Below, piece by piece: positions 1 to 7,196 of a stretch of DNA of 64,000 bases (positions are counted from its first letter, which is position 1; the number at the start of each line of letters is the position of its first letter). The position numbers were made by a program, and so were the translations under genes. The stretch comes from Mycolicibacterium setense (GTDB lineage Bacteria > Actinomycetota > Actinomycetes > Mycobacteriales > Mycobacteriaceae). The notes beneath the pieces were generated by a model that saw only the letters and a program-made list of their open reading frames with translations, was not told the DNA's origin and did not search any database. Where the stretch lies: positions 186,001 to 250,000 of the forward strand of contig NZ_JTJW01000001.1 in the NCBI RefSeq assembly GCF_000805385.1, in the 5' to 3' direction.

Positions 1-2
1 AC

Positions 3-353
3 AGCTGGACGCTGACACCGTCCAATGCCGCGGACTTCCTGACCTCACTCGGACTGACCTATGACCTCAAGCTCGCGCGCGAGGAGGGGGAGACGGCCGA
101 GACGCGAACGGTGGGGAACATGGCCAGGCTGTACGGCATCGACACCAACGTACTAGTGGTGATCCGTACCGATAAGGCCGCTGGTGGTGGCGGAGCAGCT
201 GGTCTGCCGGCCGAGCTGGGTGCGTTCCGAGGAGCGATGGTGATCGTGGATGATCCCGACACCATTGCCGCGCTTGCCAACCCAGGGGGCGCATTGGCCA
301 CCCAATTCCTCGATAAGACGTGGGTGCCGCAGCTGATCGATGAACTTCACTAA
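3..353 (+). CDS. C-terminal part of an unknown protein (truncated by window edge)
   Basis: An open frame runs from base 3 to a TAA stop at 351-353, with no stop between it and the window edge, so only the last 116 or so residues are present. The visible part contains a segment beginning SWTLTPSNAADFLTSLG and a stretch rich in Gly and Ala (DKAAGGGGAAGLPAEL), and it ends WVPQLIDELH. I do not recognise a family. There is no membrane segment or catalytic motif in the visible part. It lies 98 bases upstream of the membrane protein that starts at 452, on the same strand. An internal GTG at 111 could be a start, but the frame stays open upstream with similar codon use, so truncation at the edge is more likely. 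Confidence 0.6.
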   Translation, partial: SWTLTPSNAADFLTSLGLTYDLKLAREEGETAETRTVGNMARLYGIDTNVLVVIRTDKAAGGGGAAGLPAELGAFRGAMVIVDDPDTIAALANPGGALATQFLDKTWVPQLIDELH

Positions 354-451
354 CACACAACGACATTCAGCGGTGGCCCGGGCGGTGACGATGGGGTGGA
401 CGCTGAGGCCGGGGGCGCGCAGCGCCGACACAGAAGAACAGTGAGGAAACG

Positions 452-1183
452 ATGCCCAAGGCGCTGCGTTGGCTCAACTTCGTACTCAGTGGCGGCCTCA
501 CCATCGCGTTCGTGGCGTGGGCGGTGGTGAGCGGGACGCAGCGCAGTTGGCTGACGGCGCCGGCCTTGCTCGGCATCGCAGCGTTCTGGGTAACCATTAT
601 CGCCACCGGCGTTGTGTCAAGCTCGGCGGTCGCGCGCGGAACCTTCGGTCCCGCTGGCACAGTCCTGAGACCGGACAAGCGTCTCGACATGCTCGCCTTC
701 GCCACCCTCATCGTGGGCTGCTTGGCGGCAGCGTGGTGTGCATTGCTCGGTGCGACCGGCATGCCTGTCTATCCAATTGCGGGCGAGTACAGCACTCAGT
801 TCACACTTGGGTCGGTGGTGGTGGCGGCGGGACTGGGGATTGCGCTGCTCTTTCTCATCCGGCGCGGCGGCATCGGTCGTGTCACCCTCACCAGCGACGG
901 GTTCAGCTTCACCGGGTCCGGTGGGCGCTGGGATGACGTGACCGCCATCACTGACCACTCGACCAGTTCGACATCATCGCCTTGGACACCTCTGGTGATG
1001 GTCATGGCCGATGGCACGGAGTGCATTCTGGCTGAGCCGGGCGTGTACACACCGGGCGGGCATGGCCTGAGCGCGTTTGTCGAATTCTATTGGCGCCATC
1101 CGCAATACCGATTCGAACTCGCCAACGGTCAGGCGCTCGCGCGCCTGCGAGCGCAGTTCTTGTGCGCCGTGTCGCCCGGCTAG
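452..1183 (+). CDS. Four-TM integral membrane protein, function unknown
   Basis: The 243-residue protein has four predicted membrane helices at about residues 7-27, 32-54, 77-98 and 115-136. A soluble C-terminal domain of about 100 residues follows, with a beta-rich look (GRVTLTSDGFSFTGSG, then MVMADGTECILAEPG). The arrangement resembles small actinobacterial membrane proteins with a cytoplasmic PH-like domain, but that is an inference from the general pattern. The ATG at 452 is preceded by GAGGA at 443-447, which supports this start. The gene lies on its own, in the same direction as the partial gene before it and facing the minus-strand sensor-domain genes after it. No substrate or partner can be inferred. 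Confidence 0.7.
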   Translation: MPKALRWLNFVLSGGLTIAFVAWAVVSGTQRSWLTAPALLGIAAFWVTIIATGVVSSSAVARGTFGPAGTVLRPDKRLDMLAFATLIVGCLAAAWCALLGATGMPVYPIAGEYSTQFTLGSVVVAAGLGIALLFLIRRGGIGRVTLTSDGFSFTGSGGRWDDVTAITDHSTSSTSSPWTPLVMVMADGTECILAEPGVYTPGGHGLSAFVEFYWRHPQYRFELANGQALARLRAQFLCAVSPG

Positions 1184-1396
1184 CCAACAGGCACGGGCGA
1201 GCCGGTGACGGCGGTGCTGGCGGGGCGCTTTACAGTGCGTGGAGCCCAGTCCTTCCCCAGTCACCCATCCGTTGTCGGACGTCGGCTTCATCCAGCGCCT
1301 GTGCGGTCGTAGTGGAGGTAGGTGCCGCCCGACTATTCATGTCGCGCCATGAATTATGTTCTGTGCGTTTTATTTCAAACCCGACGCAGGCCCGTT

Positions 1397-1428
1397 CGAC
1401 TGCGGTGGTTGACCGGGCCCGCATCGCG
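1397..1428 (-). terminator. Weak hairpin downstream of the minus-strand sensor-domain gene
   Basis: GCAGGCCCG and CGGGCCCGC lie as an imperfect inverted repeat (one mismatch) between the convergent genes ending at 1183 and 1435. The T-tract is poor. It could end transcription of the minus-strand gene set. The 250-base gap holds no convincing gene. Confidence 0.25.
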
Positions 1429-1434
1429 TTGTGA

Positions 1435-2532
1435 TCAGCGTTTGCCGGTGATTTTCTTACCGATGTCTTTGACGACGCTATGCGCTAGTGTCATGGTGCC
1501 CTTAGGTGTGCAGACCCGTGCCTCAACGATGACATTCTTGCGCGGGCTCATGGCGCGGTCGCAGCCACCCGCGCTCCCGGCTGGCTTGTCGCCTGGCACG
1601 ATCATGATGCCGGCAACGCCATCGCTCTCGGAGGACACAGCCGTCTTCAAGACGTCGTGCTGCCCACCGCCGGAAACGGTGACCTCGGTGTAGTGGCAGG
1701 CCCTCCAGGAGGTGTACTCGTCGTTGAAGAAACGGGTGGCTTCGGTTTCAGAGTTGAACGAGATCACCGACTGGATGACTTTGATACCTGTCGCTTCGTC
1801 GGCGAGGGTCTGTCCGGCGAAACCGGTGTAGTTGGCCGACTTGTAGACGTAATCGATGCCGGGCAGGATGGCGCCGGCGCAGTTGGAGGGCATTACCAGA
1901 ACCCCGCTGAACGGCTCGGACTGCACGGACCCGTCCGGGGTGAGGTCGGCCTCGAGTTTTTCGTTGAGGTAGCCGGCCGATGCCAAAAGGCCCGGCAGGT
2001 CGGCTGGGTCGACGGTCCCGTCGGCGCCGACCGTGGGGGCTTCGGAGGTTTTGGGTGAGGAGTTGGATCCGCTACCGGATGACCCAGAGCCACCGGATGA
2101 GCTCCCGGCCCCTTCGTCGGCGCCGCTGTCGGCGGAGCTTGAGGAGGCGGTGTCGGACTTCTTGTCGTCGGATCCGAAGTTGATGCCGTCGCCGAGGATG
2201 AATACGCCTGCACCGGCCAGAATGACGACGGCGATCAAGGCCGCCGCGATCAAACCCCAGGGTTTCCTCTTGCCTGGTGGGGGTGTCGGGCTACCGGTGG
2301 GATAGCCGGGGGCGGGATATCCGGGCGGCTGGGGCGGCGGCCAGCCTCCACTCGCTGCTGCAGGAGGTGTCGGCTGGGACGGCCATCCCGACGCGGTGGG
2401 GTAGCCGTAGCCGGACGTCGCCGGAGGTACCGGGCTGGTCGGCGGTGGCGCTGAAGGGGGGACCGGGGTGTGGCGGGGCACCACGGTGGTGGCGTCCTCA
2501 TCAGGGTTGCGGTTGGGGTCGTATCGGTTCAT
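1435..2532 (-). CDS. Membrane-anchored protein with PknH-type extracellular sensor domain (paralogue 1)
   Basis: The 365-residue protein has a cytoplasmic N-terminus rich in Pro, Gly and Tyr (about 1-88), one membrane helix (about 91-113, PWGLIAAALIAVVILAGAG) and a low-complexity Ser/Gly linker. The external domain (about 175-365) carries four cysteines in the order NCAG, RACH, GGCDRAM and RVC. This matches the PknH C-terminal sensor family (PF14032), where the cysteines form two disulfides and the domain is thought to bind an unknown ligand. No kinase domain is attached. The ATG at 2532 follows a purine-rich AGGACAGG. Gene 2669-3790 lies 136 bases upstream and is a clear paralogue, so the three genes 4779-1435 probably form one transcription unit. 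A role in sensing or chaperoning envelope material is inferred. Confidence 0.75.
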   Translation of the reverse strand: MNRYDPNRNPDEDATTVVPRHTPVPPSAPPPTSPVPPATSGYGYPTASGWPSQPTPPAAASGGWPPPQPPGYPAPGYPTGSPTPPPGKRKPWGLIAAALIAVVILAGAGVFILGDGINFGSDDKKSDTASSSSADSGADEGAGSSSGGSGSSGSGSNSSPKTSEAPTVGADGTVDPADLPGLLASAGYLNEKLEADLTPDGSVQSEPFSGVLVMPSNCAGAILPGIDYVYKSANYTGFAGQTLADEATGIKVIQSVISFNSETEATRFFNDEYTSWRACHYTEVTVSGGGQHDVLKTAVSSESDGVAGIMIVPGDKPAGSAGGCDRAMSPRKNVIVEARVCTPKGTMTLAHSVVKDIGKKITGKR

Positions 2533-2668
2533 TGAGTGTTCAGCCTGTCCTACGTGGGGTGTCGGTTAGACGAGAGCGGCGGTGGGTCCGCCTGCGAGCG
2601 GAGTGAGCTCGGTCATTGGCTGGGCGATGGACGGAATCGGCTGGAGTCCATGGGGTTTGGGTGCACGG

Positions 2669-3790
2669 TCAATGTGTATCGGCGACCCGTTGGCTGATGG
2701 TCTTGGCGAGGTTCTCCCCGAGCGACTTCGCATCCCGCTTGACGCAGACTCGGACGTCGACGATGACGTTCTTGCGGGGCGTCATGGCTCGTTCGCAGCT
2801 CAAGCTGTCGGCGCCCCCGACTGGCTCGTCGGCCCGCCACATCGAAATTGTCGCGATGCCGTCGGTTTCGGCCACGGAGCCCATATTGATCGTTTGTGTG
2901 CTGCCTCCACCTTCAGCGGTGACGCTGGTGCCGGCGCAGTTCTTCCACGGGGTGAAGTTCATGTTGAAAGCACGAGTGGCCTTGGTTTCGCTGTCGTACG
3001 AGATCACGGCCTGCATCACTTTGGTTCGGGTCGCGTCGTCATTGAGGATCTGGCCGGAGAATCCGGCGTAGTTGGCGAATCCGTAGACGTAGTCGATGCC
3101 GGGCAGGAGCGCGCCGCCGCAGGTGCCCGGCTTGACCGTGAGCCCGTTGAACGGCTTGGTGGCCAGGTGGTCTGCGGCCGGGACCAGGTTCGCCTTGTAC
3201 TTCTCATTGAGGGCAGGGATTGATTCCAGCAGTGTTGGCAGCGCTGCAGGATCGATCGTCGCTGAGCCGGGGGGCGGCGTTTGGGAGGGGCTCGGTGTCG
3301 CTGAGCCGCTACCGGAGGTTCCCGGCGCCGCACTGGGATTGGGTGCCTGCGAGGCGGTAGTCGGGTTGTCGGCCTTGTCGGTTTTGGTGTCCGATCCGAA
3401 TGTGGCGCCGTCGCCGAAGACGAACACGCCCGCCCCGATCAGAAGAACCACGAGGAGCAGCGCGCCGGCTATCAGACCCCAGGGCTTCTTCTTGGCCGGC
3501 GGTGGCGTAGTTGCACCGCCGGGGTGGCCGGGGTAATACCCGGGCGGTGGTTGGGGAGGTTGCCACCCTCCACCCGCTGCGGCCGGTGGCTGTGGCGGCC
3601 ACGCCGGCGCAGCCTGCTGGCCGTAACCGTACTGCGGTGGCGGCGGGTAGATGGGTGGCGGCGCTGTTGGGGGGTGGCGGGGCGCCGCTATCGTCGGGCC
3701 GCCGTCATCGTCGGCTGGTGGGGGGACCGGTTGATCGGTGGGCCAATCGGAGGTCATGTCGGCGTCGCGATCAGGATCGTGGTTGCTCAT
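2669..3790 (-). CDS. Membrane-anchored protein with PknH-type extracellular sensor domain (paralogue 2)
   Basis: The 373-residue protein has the same plan as its neighbour at 1435: a Pro/Gln/Gly/Tyr-rich N-terminus, one membrane helix (about 103-125, PWGLIAGALLLVVLLIGAGV), a linker rich in Ser, Pro, Thr and Ala, and a C-terminal domain from about 176. The cysteine pattern is TCGGALLPGIDYVY, WKNC, LSCERAM and VRVC. The start is placed at the ATG MSNHDPDRD at 3790. The frame stays open for 47 further codons upstream, but that stretch overlaps the end of the preceding gene and looks unlike protein. Seventeen bases separate it from the upstream gene's stop, which indicates cotranscription. The N-terminal Pro-rich segments resemble those of other mycobacterial envelope proteins that bind FHA or kinase partners, but this is not shown here. 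Confidence 0.75.
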   Translation of the reverse strand: MSNHDPDRDADMTSDWPTDQPVPPPADDDGGPTIAAPRHPPTAPPPIYPPPPQYGYGQQAAPAWPPQPPAAAGGGWQPPQPPPGYYPGHPGGATTPPPAKKKPWGLIAGALLLVVLLIGAGVFVFGDGATFGSDTKTDKADNPTTASQAPNPSAAPGTSGSGSATPSPSQTPPPGSATIDPAALPTLLESIPALNEKYKANLVPAADHLATKPFNGLTVKPGTCGGALLPGIDYVYGFANYAGFSGQILNDDATRTKVMQAVISYDSETKATRAFNMNFTPWKNCAGTSVTAEGGGSTQTINMGSVAETDGIATISMWRADEPVGGADSLSCERAMTPRKNVIVDVRVCVKRDAKSLGENLAKTISQRVADTH

Positions 3791-3807
3791 TAGGTGGTGA
3801 GCCTGCC

Positions 3808-4779
3808 TTAGTTGTTGGGGATTCGGTCGGCAATGGTGGAGATCAGTTCGGCAGCCTGCGCACTGCCTGACCGGCTGCAGATCTGCACGTCGATGACGAT
3901 GTTGCGGCGAGAGCCGAGTCCGCGCTGGCATCCCAGCTTGCTCCGCATCTGCGAATGGATCGACAGGGTCATCACGCCGTTCTTGGTGGTGGGGCTTGAG
4001 ATCTGGCGAACGATGGCGTCGCCGTCGGGGTTGTTGATGATCACCAAATCGAACTTGCAGTTACCCCACCGGCTGGTCTCCAGAGCAATGAAATCTCTCG
4101 CCGCTTGCTCGCTGGGGAAGGCCGCTACCGCTTGCGTGACGCTGTCTTGCCCGTTCGGACCGGGCTCGGTGAAGAACTCCTGCGTTCGAATAGCGGTGTA
4201 GCCCGACCGGTCGTAGGCGGTCGGCAGCGCAACGTTGGGCGCACCGCCACAGTCCGGGCGGTCGGTGCTCACTGTGGTGTAGGTGGTCTCGGCATCAGCA
4301 GTGCGGGTGAGGGGGTCTGTGAGGAGCAGGCCCTCCAGCGTCCCGGCGCTGGGCAGGTAGCTGGCCAGCTCGGCGCTGCTCACCGGTGGTGTCGCAGGTG
4401 TAGACGCCGGCGAGGATGGCGTGGTGGGCGACGTGCTTGGCGTCGCGTCGACCGTAGGTGATGGCTCTGAAGTCTGAGCCGCCGCGGACTCCGATGACTG
4501 TTGGGAGCCAGTGCTTTTGGATCGATATATCCACAGTCCCGCCCCGGCGAGGCCTATCACCGCGACGATGGTGACGACAGCGATGGTGCGGCTGGATCCG
4601 GAGCGTCGTGGAGGCGTCGGGACTTGTCCCAAACCCGTCGGCGGCGGCGGCCAACCGGCCGATGTCGGGGGGAACCAAGGCCCGGGCGGTGGGCCTGGGG
4701 GAGCTGGTTGCCTGGCGCTGGGTGGGAGGTGTCCGCCGGCGTAGGGCCGGGTCTCCTCGCCGTCACTGTTGTGGGTCAC
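3808..4779 (-). CDS. Membrane-anchored protein with PknH-type extracellular sensor domain (paralogue 3)
   Basis: The 323-residue protein begins with GTG at 4779, with an AAAGGTAG purine stretch about 10 bases upstream. It has a Pro-rich N-terminus (1-60), one membrane helix (about 65-86, TIAVVTIVAVIGLAGAGLWIY), a Ser/Thr/Pro linker and a sensor-type domain from about 133. The four cysteines occur as DCGG, WGNC, LGCQRG and VQIC, followed by a short amphipathic tail ending IADRIPNN. It is more divergent than paralogues 1 and 2, which suggests an older duplication. It is the first gene of the presumed three-gene minus-strand unit. About 200 bases separate it from the secreted paralogue upstream, which leaves room for its own promoter. 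Confidence 0.72.
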   Translation of the reverse strand: MTHNSDGEETRPYAGGHLPPSARQPAPPGPPPGPWFPPTSAGWPPPPTGLGQVPTPPRRSGSSRTIAVVTIVAVIGLAGAGLWIYRSKSTGSQQSSESAAAQTSEPSPTVDATPSTSPTTPSSPASTPATPPVSSAELASYLPSAGTLEGLLLTDPLTRTADAETTYTTVSTDRPDCGGAPNVALPTAYDRSGYTAIRTQEFFTEPGPNGQDSVTQAVAAFPSEQAARDFIALETSRWGNCKFDLVIINNPDGDAIVRQISSPTTKNGVMTLSIHSQMRSKLGCQRGLGSRRNIVIDVQICSRSGSAQAAELISTIADRIPNN

Positions 4780-4983
4780 AGGGAGCTACCTTTGCGCTGC
4801 TCTGTTCGGGTGCGCTGGCGGTGTTGCACACGGTGTATCGAATCATGGTCGGTGCTGACTCCGCCCGGTACCTGGCGCCCAGGGAAATTGCCCGTGCGTA
4901 CGGGCGGCGCACCATGCCGTGATTGCGTGCCCCCGCGGGACAAAGGTCGACCGCGAGGGCACGCCGGGCCGTAGAGCATGAGG

Positions 4984-5772
4984 TCAATTGGAGGCCGCCT
5001 TCTGGGCGACGCTCTCCACGACGGCTGCCGCCATGCCAATGGTCTCCTGGTTGGGGCTGCAGTACATGGCGTCGATGAAGACGTTGCGATAAGCGGCCAT
5101 GGCGCGTTCGCATGTGCCCGAACCCTTGGTCGATTTCTGATCGAGGGTGACCACGGTGCGCTCCTCGTTGACACGGGTGCGGCCCATTTCCCAGCGGCCA
5201 CCCTCTGCTTCGGTGACGGTGGCGCCGTCACAGGCCTTCCATGCCGACGCTGTCTCGGTCATAAAGGCCAATGCGTCCTGCTTGCTGTCGAACTCGACCA
5301 CTCCGTGTGGCACTGTCAGCTGGTCACCGTCACTGTCGCGGGGAGTGAACACCGACTTGAACGCGACCTGTTGGTGCGCGGCGTCCAGGTACGCTCCGGA
5401 CTGTCCCGGCGCGTAGGCGGACAAGCATTGAGCGGGAGTGACGGAGTAGGTGTTACTCAAGGCCTGCTCAACCTTGCCGTCGCGCAATGTGCTGTCGGTC
5501 CCTGCGATCCGGGAGATCTCGCGGGGGCTGAGCAACAGCACGTCCAGGCCTCCTGCCAGCGGGCTGCTGTCCGATCCCGACCAGGAGAACTGAGGAGGGG
5601 GCGCGGTCGGCGTTGCCGCCGCCGTCCCCACCGAGCCTGCCACGGCGAGGGCGGCCAGAACGCTGGCAGTGGCCAGCCTGGTCACGGACGCGGAGGGCCG
5701 CCCGGCCGCGGTGCTGCTACGCAGCGTGAGGCGGTGTCCGAGGGCGCTTGGGGTGTTGGCGGTGACCTTCAT
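4984..5772 (-). CDS. Secreted PknH-type sensor-domain protein (paralogue 4)
   Basis: The 262-residue protein has a long positively charged N-region, a hydrophobic core at about 34-50 (TASVLAALAVAGSVGTAAA) and a likely cleavage site near AAA-TPTAP, so it is probably exported and not anchored. The rest is one sensor-type domain with cysteines QCLSAY, WKAC, GTCERAM and MYC, the same spacing as in the three downstream paralogues. The ATG at 5772 has AAAGG eight bases upstream. The upstream region carries a cluster of CCGTAGC heptamers that probably controls it. A periplasmic ligand-binding role is inferred from the PknH family. No enzyme motif is present. Confidence 0.72.
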   Translation of the reverse strand: MKVTANTPSALGHRLTLRSSTAAGRPSASVTRLATASVLAALAVAGSVGTAAATPTAPPPQFSWSGSDSSPLAGGLDVLLLSPREISRIAGTDSTLRDGKVEQALSNTYSVTPAQCLSAYAPGQSGAYLDAAHQQVAFKSVFTPRDSDGDQLTVPHGVVEFDSKQDALAFMTETASAWKACDGATVTEAEGGRWEMGRTRVNEERTVVTLDQKSTKGSGTCERAMAAYRNVFIDAMYCSPNQETIGMAAAVVESVAQKAASN

Positions 5773-6095
5773 GGCGGACCTTTCCGATAGCTAAACCGTA
5801 GCAGTGCTACGACTATAACCATAGCGAGTTCCGTAGCGCAAGCATGAAACCGTAGCGATCCTGTGCAGGTTGTCGAATATCGTCAGACCCGCTCGCGAAC
5901 CGCTCAATCCGAAGGAAAGCGACGCGGAAAGGCCAAGCGACGAAGCGAGTATTGGCCGGTTGCGCGGTTGACCGGGAGTCACAGCTCCGTCTAACGACCA
6001 CCGATCGCGCTATGGTTCAGTAGATCGAATCGCAGCACTGCTGCAGTTTGGGATGTACTCTCTTTGAGGTGACGACCGAAGCGGCGGGGGGAGCA
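5773..6095. other. Divergent promoter region between sensor gene and FHA regulator
   Basis: The 323-base intergenic stretch separates the minus-strand secreted sensor gene from the plus-strand FHA gene. It contains the CCGTAGC repeat cluster at 5796-5856 next to the minus-strand start. The rest (5860-6095) shows no gene I can support. Short frames here have no ribosome binding site or family resemblance. Confidence 0.5.
5796..5856. promoter_or_regulatory. Cluster of four CCGTAGC/CCATAGC repeats with a palindrome
   Basis: CCGTAGC occurs at 5796-5802, 5831-5837 and 5850-5856, with CCATAGC at 5819-5825. The first copy is part of a perfect palindrome, CGTAGCAGTGCTACG, at 5797-5811. All copies lie 24-84 bases upstream of the ATG at 5772, where an operator or activator site for that gene would sit. 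The binding protein is unknown. The divergent FHA/HTH protein is an attractive but unproven candidate. Confidence 0.5.
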
Positions 6096-7001
6096 ATGGC
6101 CGCCACATCCTCGAGAACGCCCGATGCATCGGATCTCGTCTTGGTCATGGACGGTCGGCTTACACCGGCCCGCGCGGCCGATGGAGATTTCTTCATCGGC
6201 CGAGAGGTGCCATCTGCTGACATCCAACTCGACCACCCTGCGATATCGCGGTTGCATGCCCGTCTTGAGCCGGGCGCTCGCTGGCGGATCATCGACTTCG
6301 AGAGCAGAAACGGTATCTACATCGACGGGCGCCGAGTGCGCGAAGCGACCGTCACCGACGGGATGTCGGTTGCGTTCGGTGCGCCACAGGGACCAAAGAT
6401 CATGTTCCGCTACGGCACCGATGCCCTCGACAACATTGGGCGCCTCGGGCGTGCGGTAGCCCGCCGCATCGCAGATCTCGGTCTTTCTCGTCGGGCTGTC
6501 CGGTTGCAGGCCAACATCGACGCCTCGACCATGGATGGCCTGCTGAACGGCCGCTATTGGCCAGACAGCGCCATTCGCCGAGCGCTCGACAACGCCCTGT
6601 CGTGGCCGCCGGGATCGCTGGCCGCCATCTGCGATGGTGCTGCACCCGAGGACGTTACCGATGTCATTACGCCGGCGATCCGGCATAGCCTTCTGCTCGA
6701 TTCGGCGGCGCTGAGACTCGAATCGATCGCAGCGGGTCTCGTCAACTTGCCTGCTGCGACCGATCCGGGCTATCAGGCGCAAGCGTCCCTGCTGCAGCGC
6801 CAGATCCAGCACTTCGACTCTTCCTTGTCAGCCCAAGCGCACCACGCTCGGTCCGAATTTGCGCAACTGCTCCAGCACATCGCCCAAATCTACGGGCGCC
6901 GACTCCCCACACCTGAGGTGGAAATCCCCATCACTGCGATGGGAAATACGCCGCCCGCAGCACCACAGGCGCCGTTACGATCGCAAGAACATGAAGCGTA
7001 G
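6096..7001 (+). CDS. FHA-domain protein with Cro/XRE-like helix-turn-helix
   Basis: The 301-residue protein starts with an FHA domain (about 12-95) that has the expected core: FFIGREVPSADIQLDHPAISRLHARL, then DFESRNGIYIDG. FHA domains bind phosphothreonine. Residues about 105-165 (LGLSRRAVRLQANIDAS, LNGRYWPDSAIRRALDNALSWPPGSL) look like a Cro/XRE helix-turn-helix of the actinobacterial kind, where a WPPGS motif often ends the domain. The remaining 135 residues are helical and unassigned. The ATG at 6096 is chosen because GGGGGGAG lies just upstream; a TTG at 6048 is in frame but has no such site. It is followed by the FHA-ABC exporter gene and is divergent from a sensor-domain gene. Coupling of Ser/Thr-kinase signalling to transcription is inferred. 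Confidence 0.72.
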   Translation: MAATSSRTPDASDLVLVMDGRLTPARAADGDFFIGREVPSADIQLDHPAISRLHARLEPGARWRIIDFESRNGIYIDGRRVREATVTDGMSVAFGAPQGPKIMFRYGTDALDNIGRLGRAVARRIADLGLSRRAVRLQANIDASTMDGLLNGRYWPDSAIRRALDNALSWPPGSLAAICDGAAPEDVTDVITPAIRHSLLLDSAALRLESIAAGLVNLPAATDPGYQAQASLLQRQIQHFDSSLSAQAHHARSEFAQLLQHIAQIYGRRLPTPEVEIPITAMGNTPPAAPQAPLRSQEHEA

Positions 7002-7196
7002 TGGGGGTCGGGTGGGACAGCGCTCATCAGCGAAATCGTGGTTCCGACTCGGACGATCGACCGCACGTCGGCCGAGCGATCCAGAGTCCCAGCCAGGTCA
7101 AGCGACGCTGCAGTTCGCGCGGACCATGAGCGCGTCCTCAGAACCGTGCGCGTGGTTGATGACCGCGCAGGGAAGGCTACCGAAAAGGAGAACATC

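Noticed and set aside
7038..7196. Longer N-terminus for the FHA-ABC exporter
   Set aside because: The in-frame GTG at 7038 has no ribosome site and adds a low-quality, Arg-rich segment; AAGGAG and the FHA domain point to GTG 7197.
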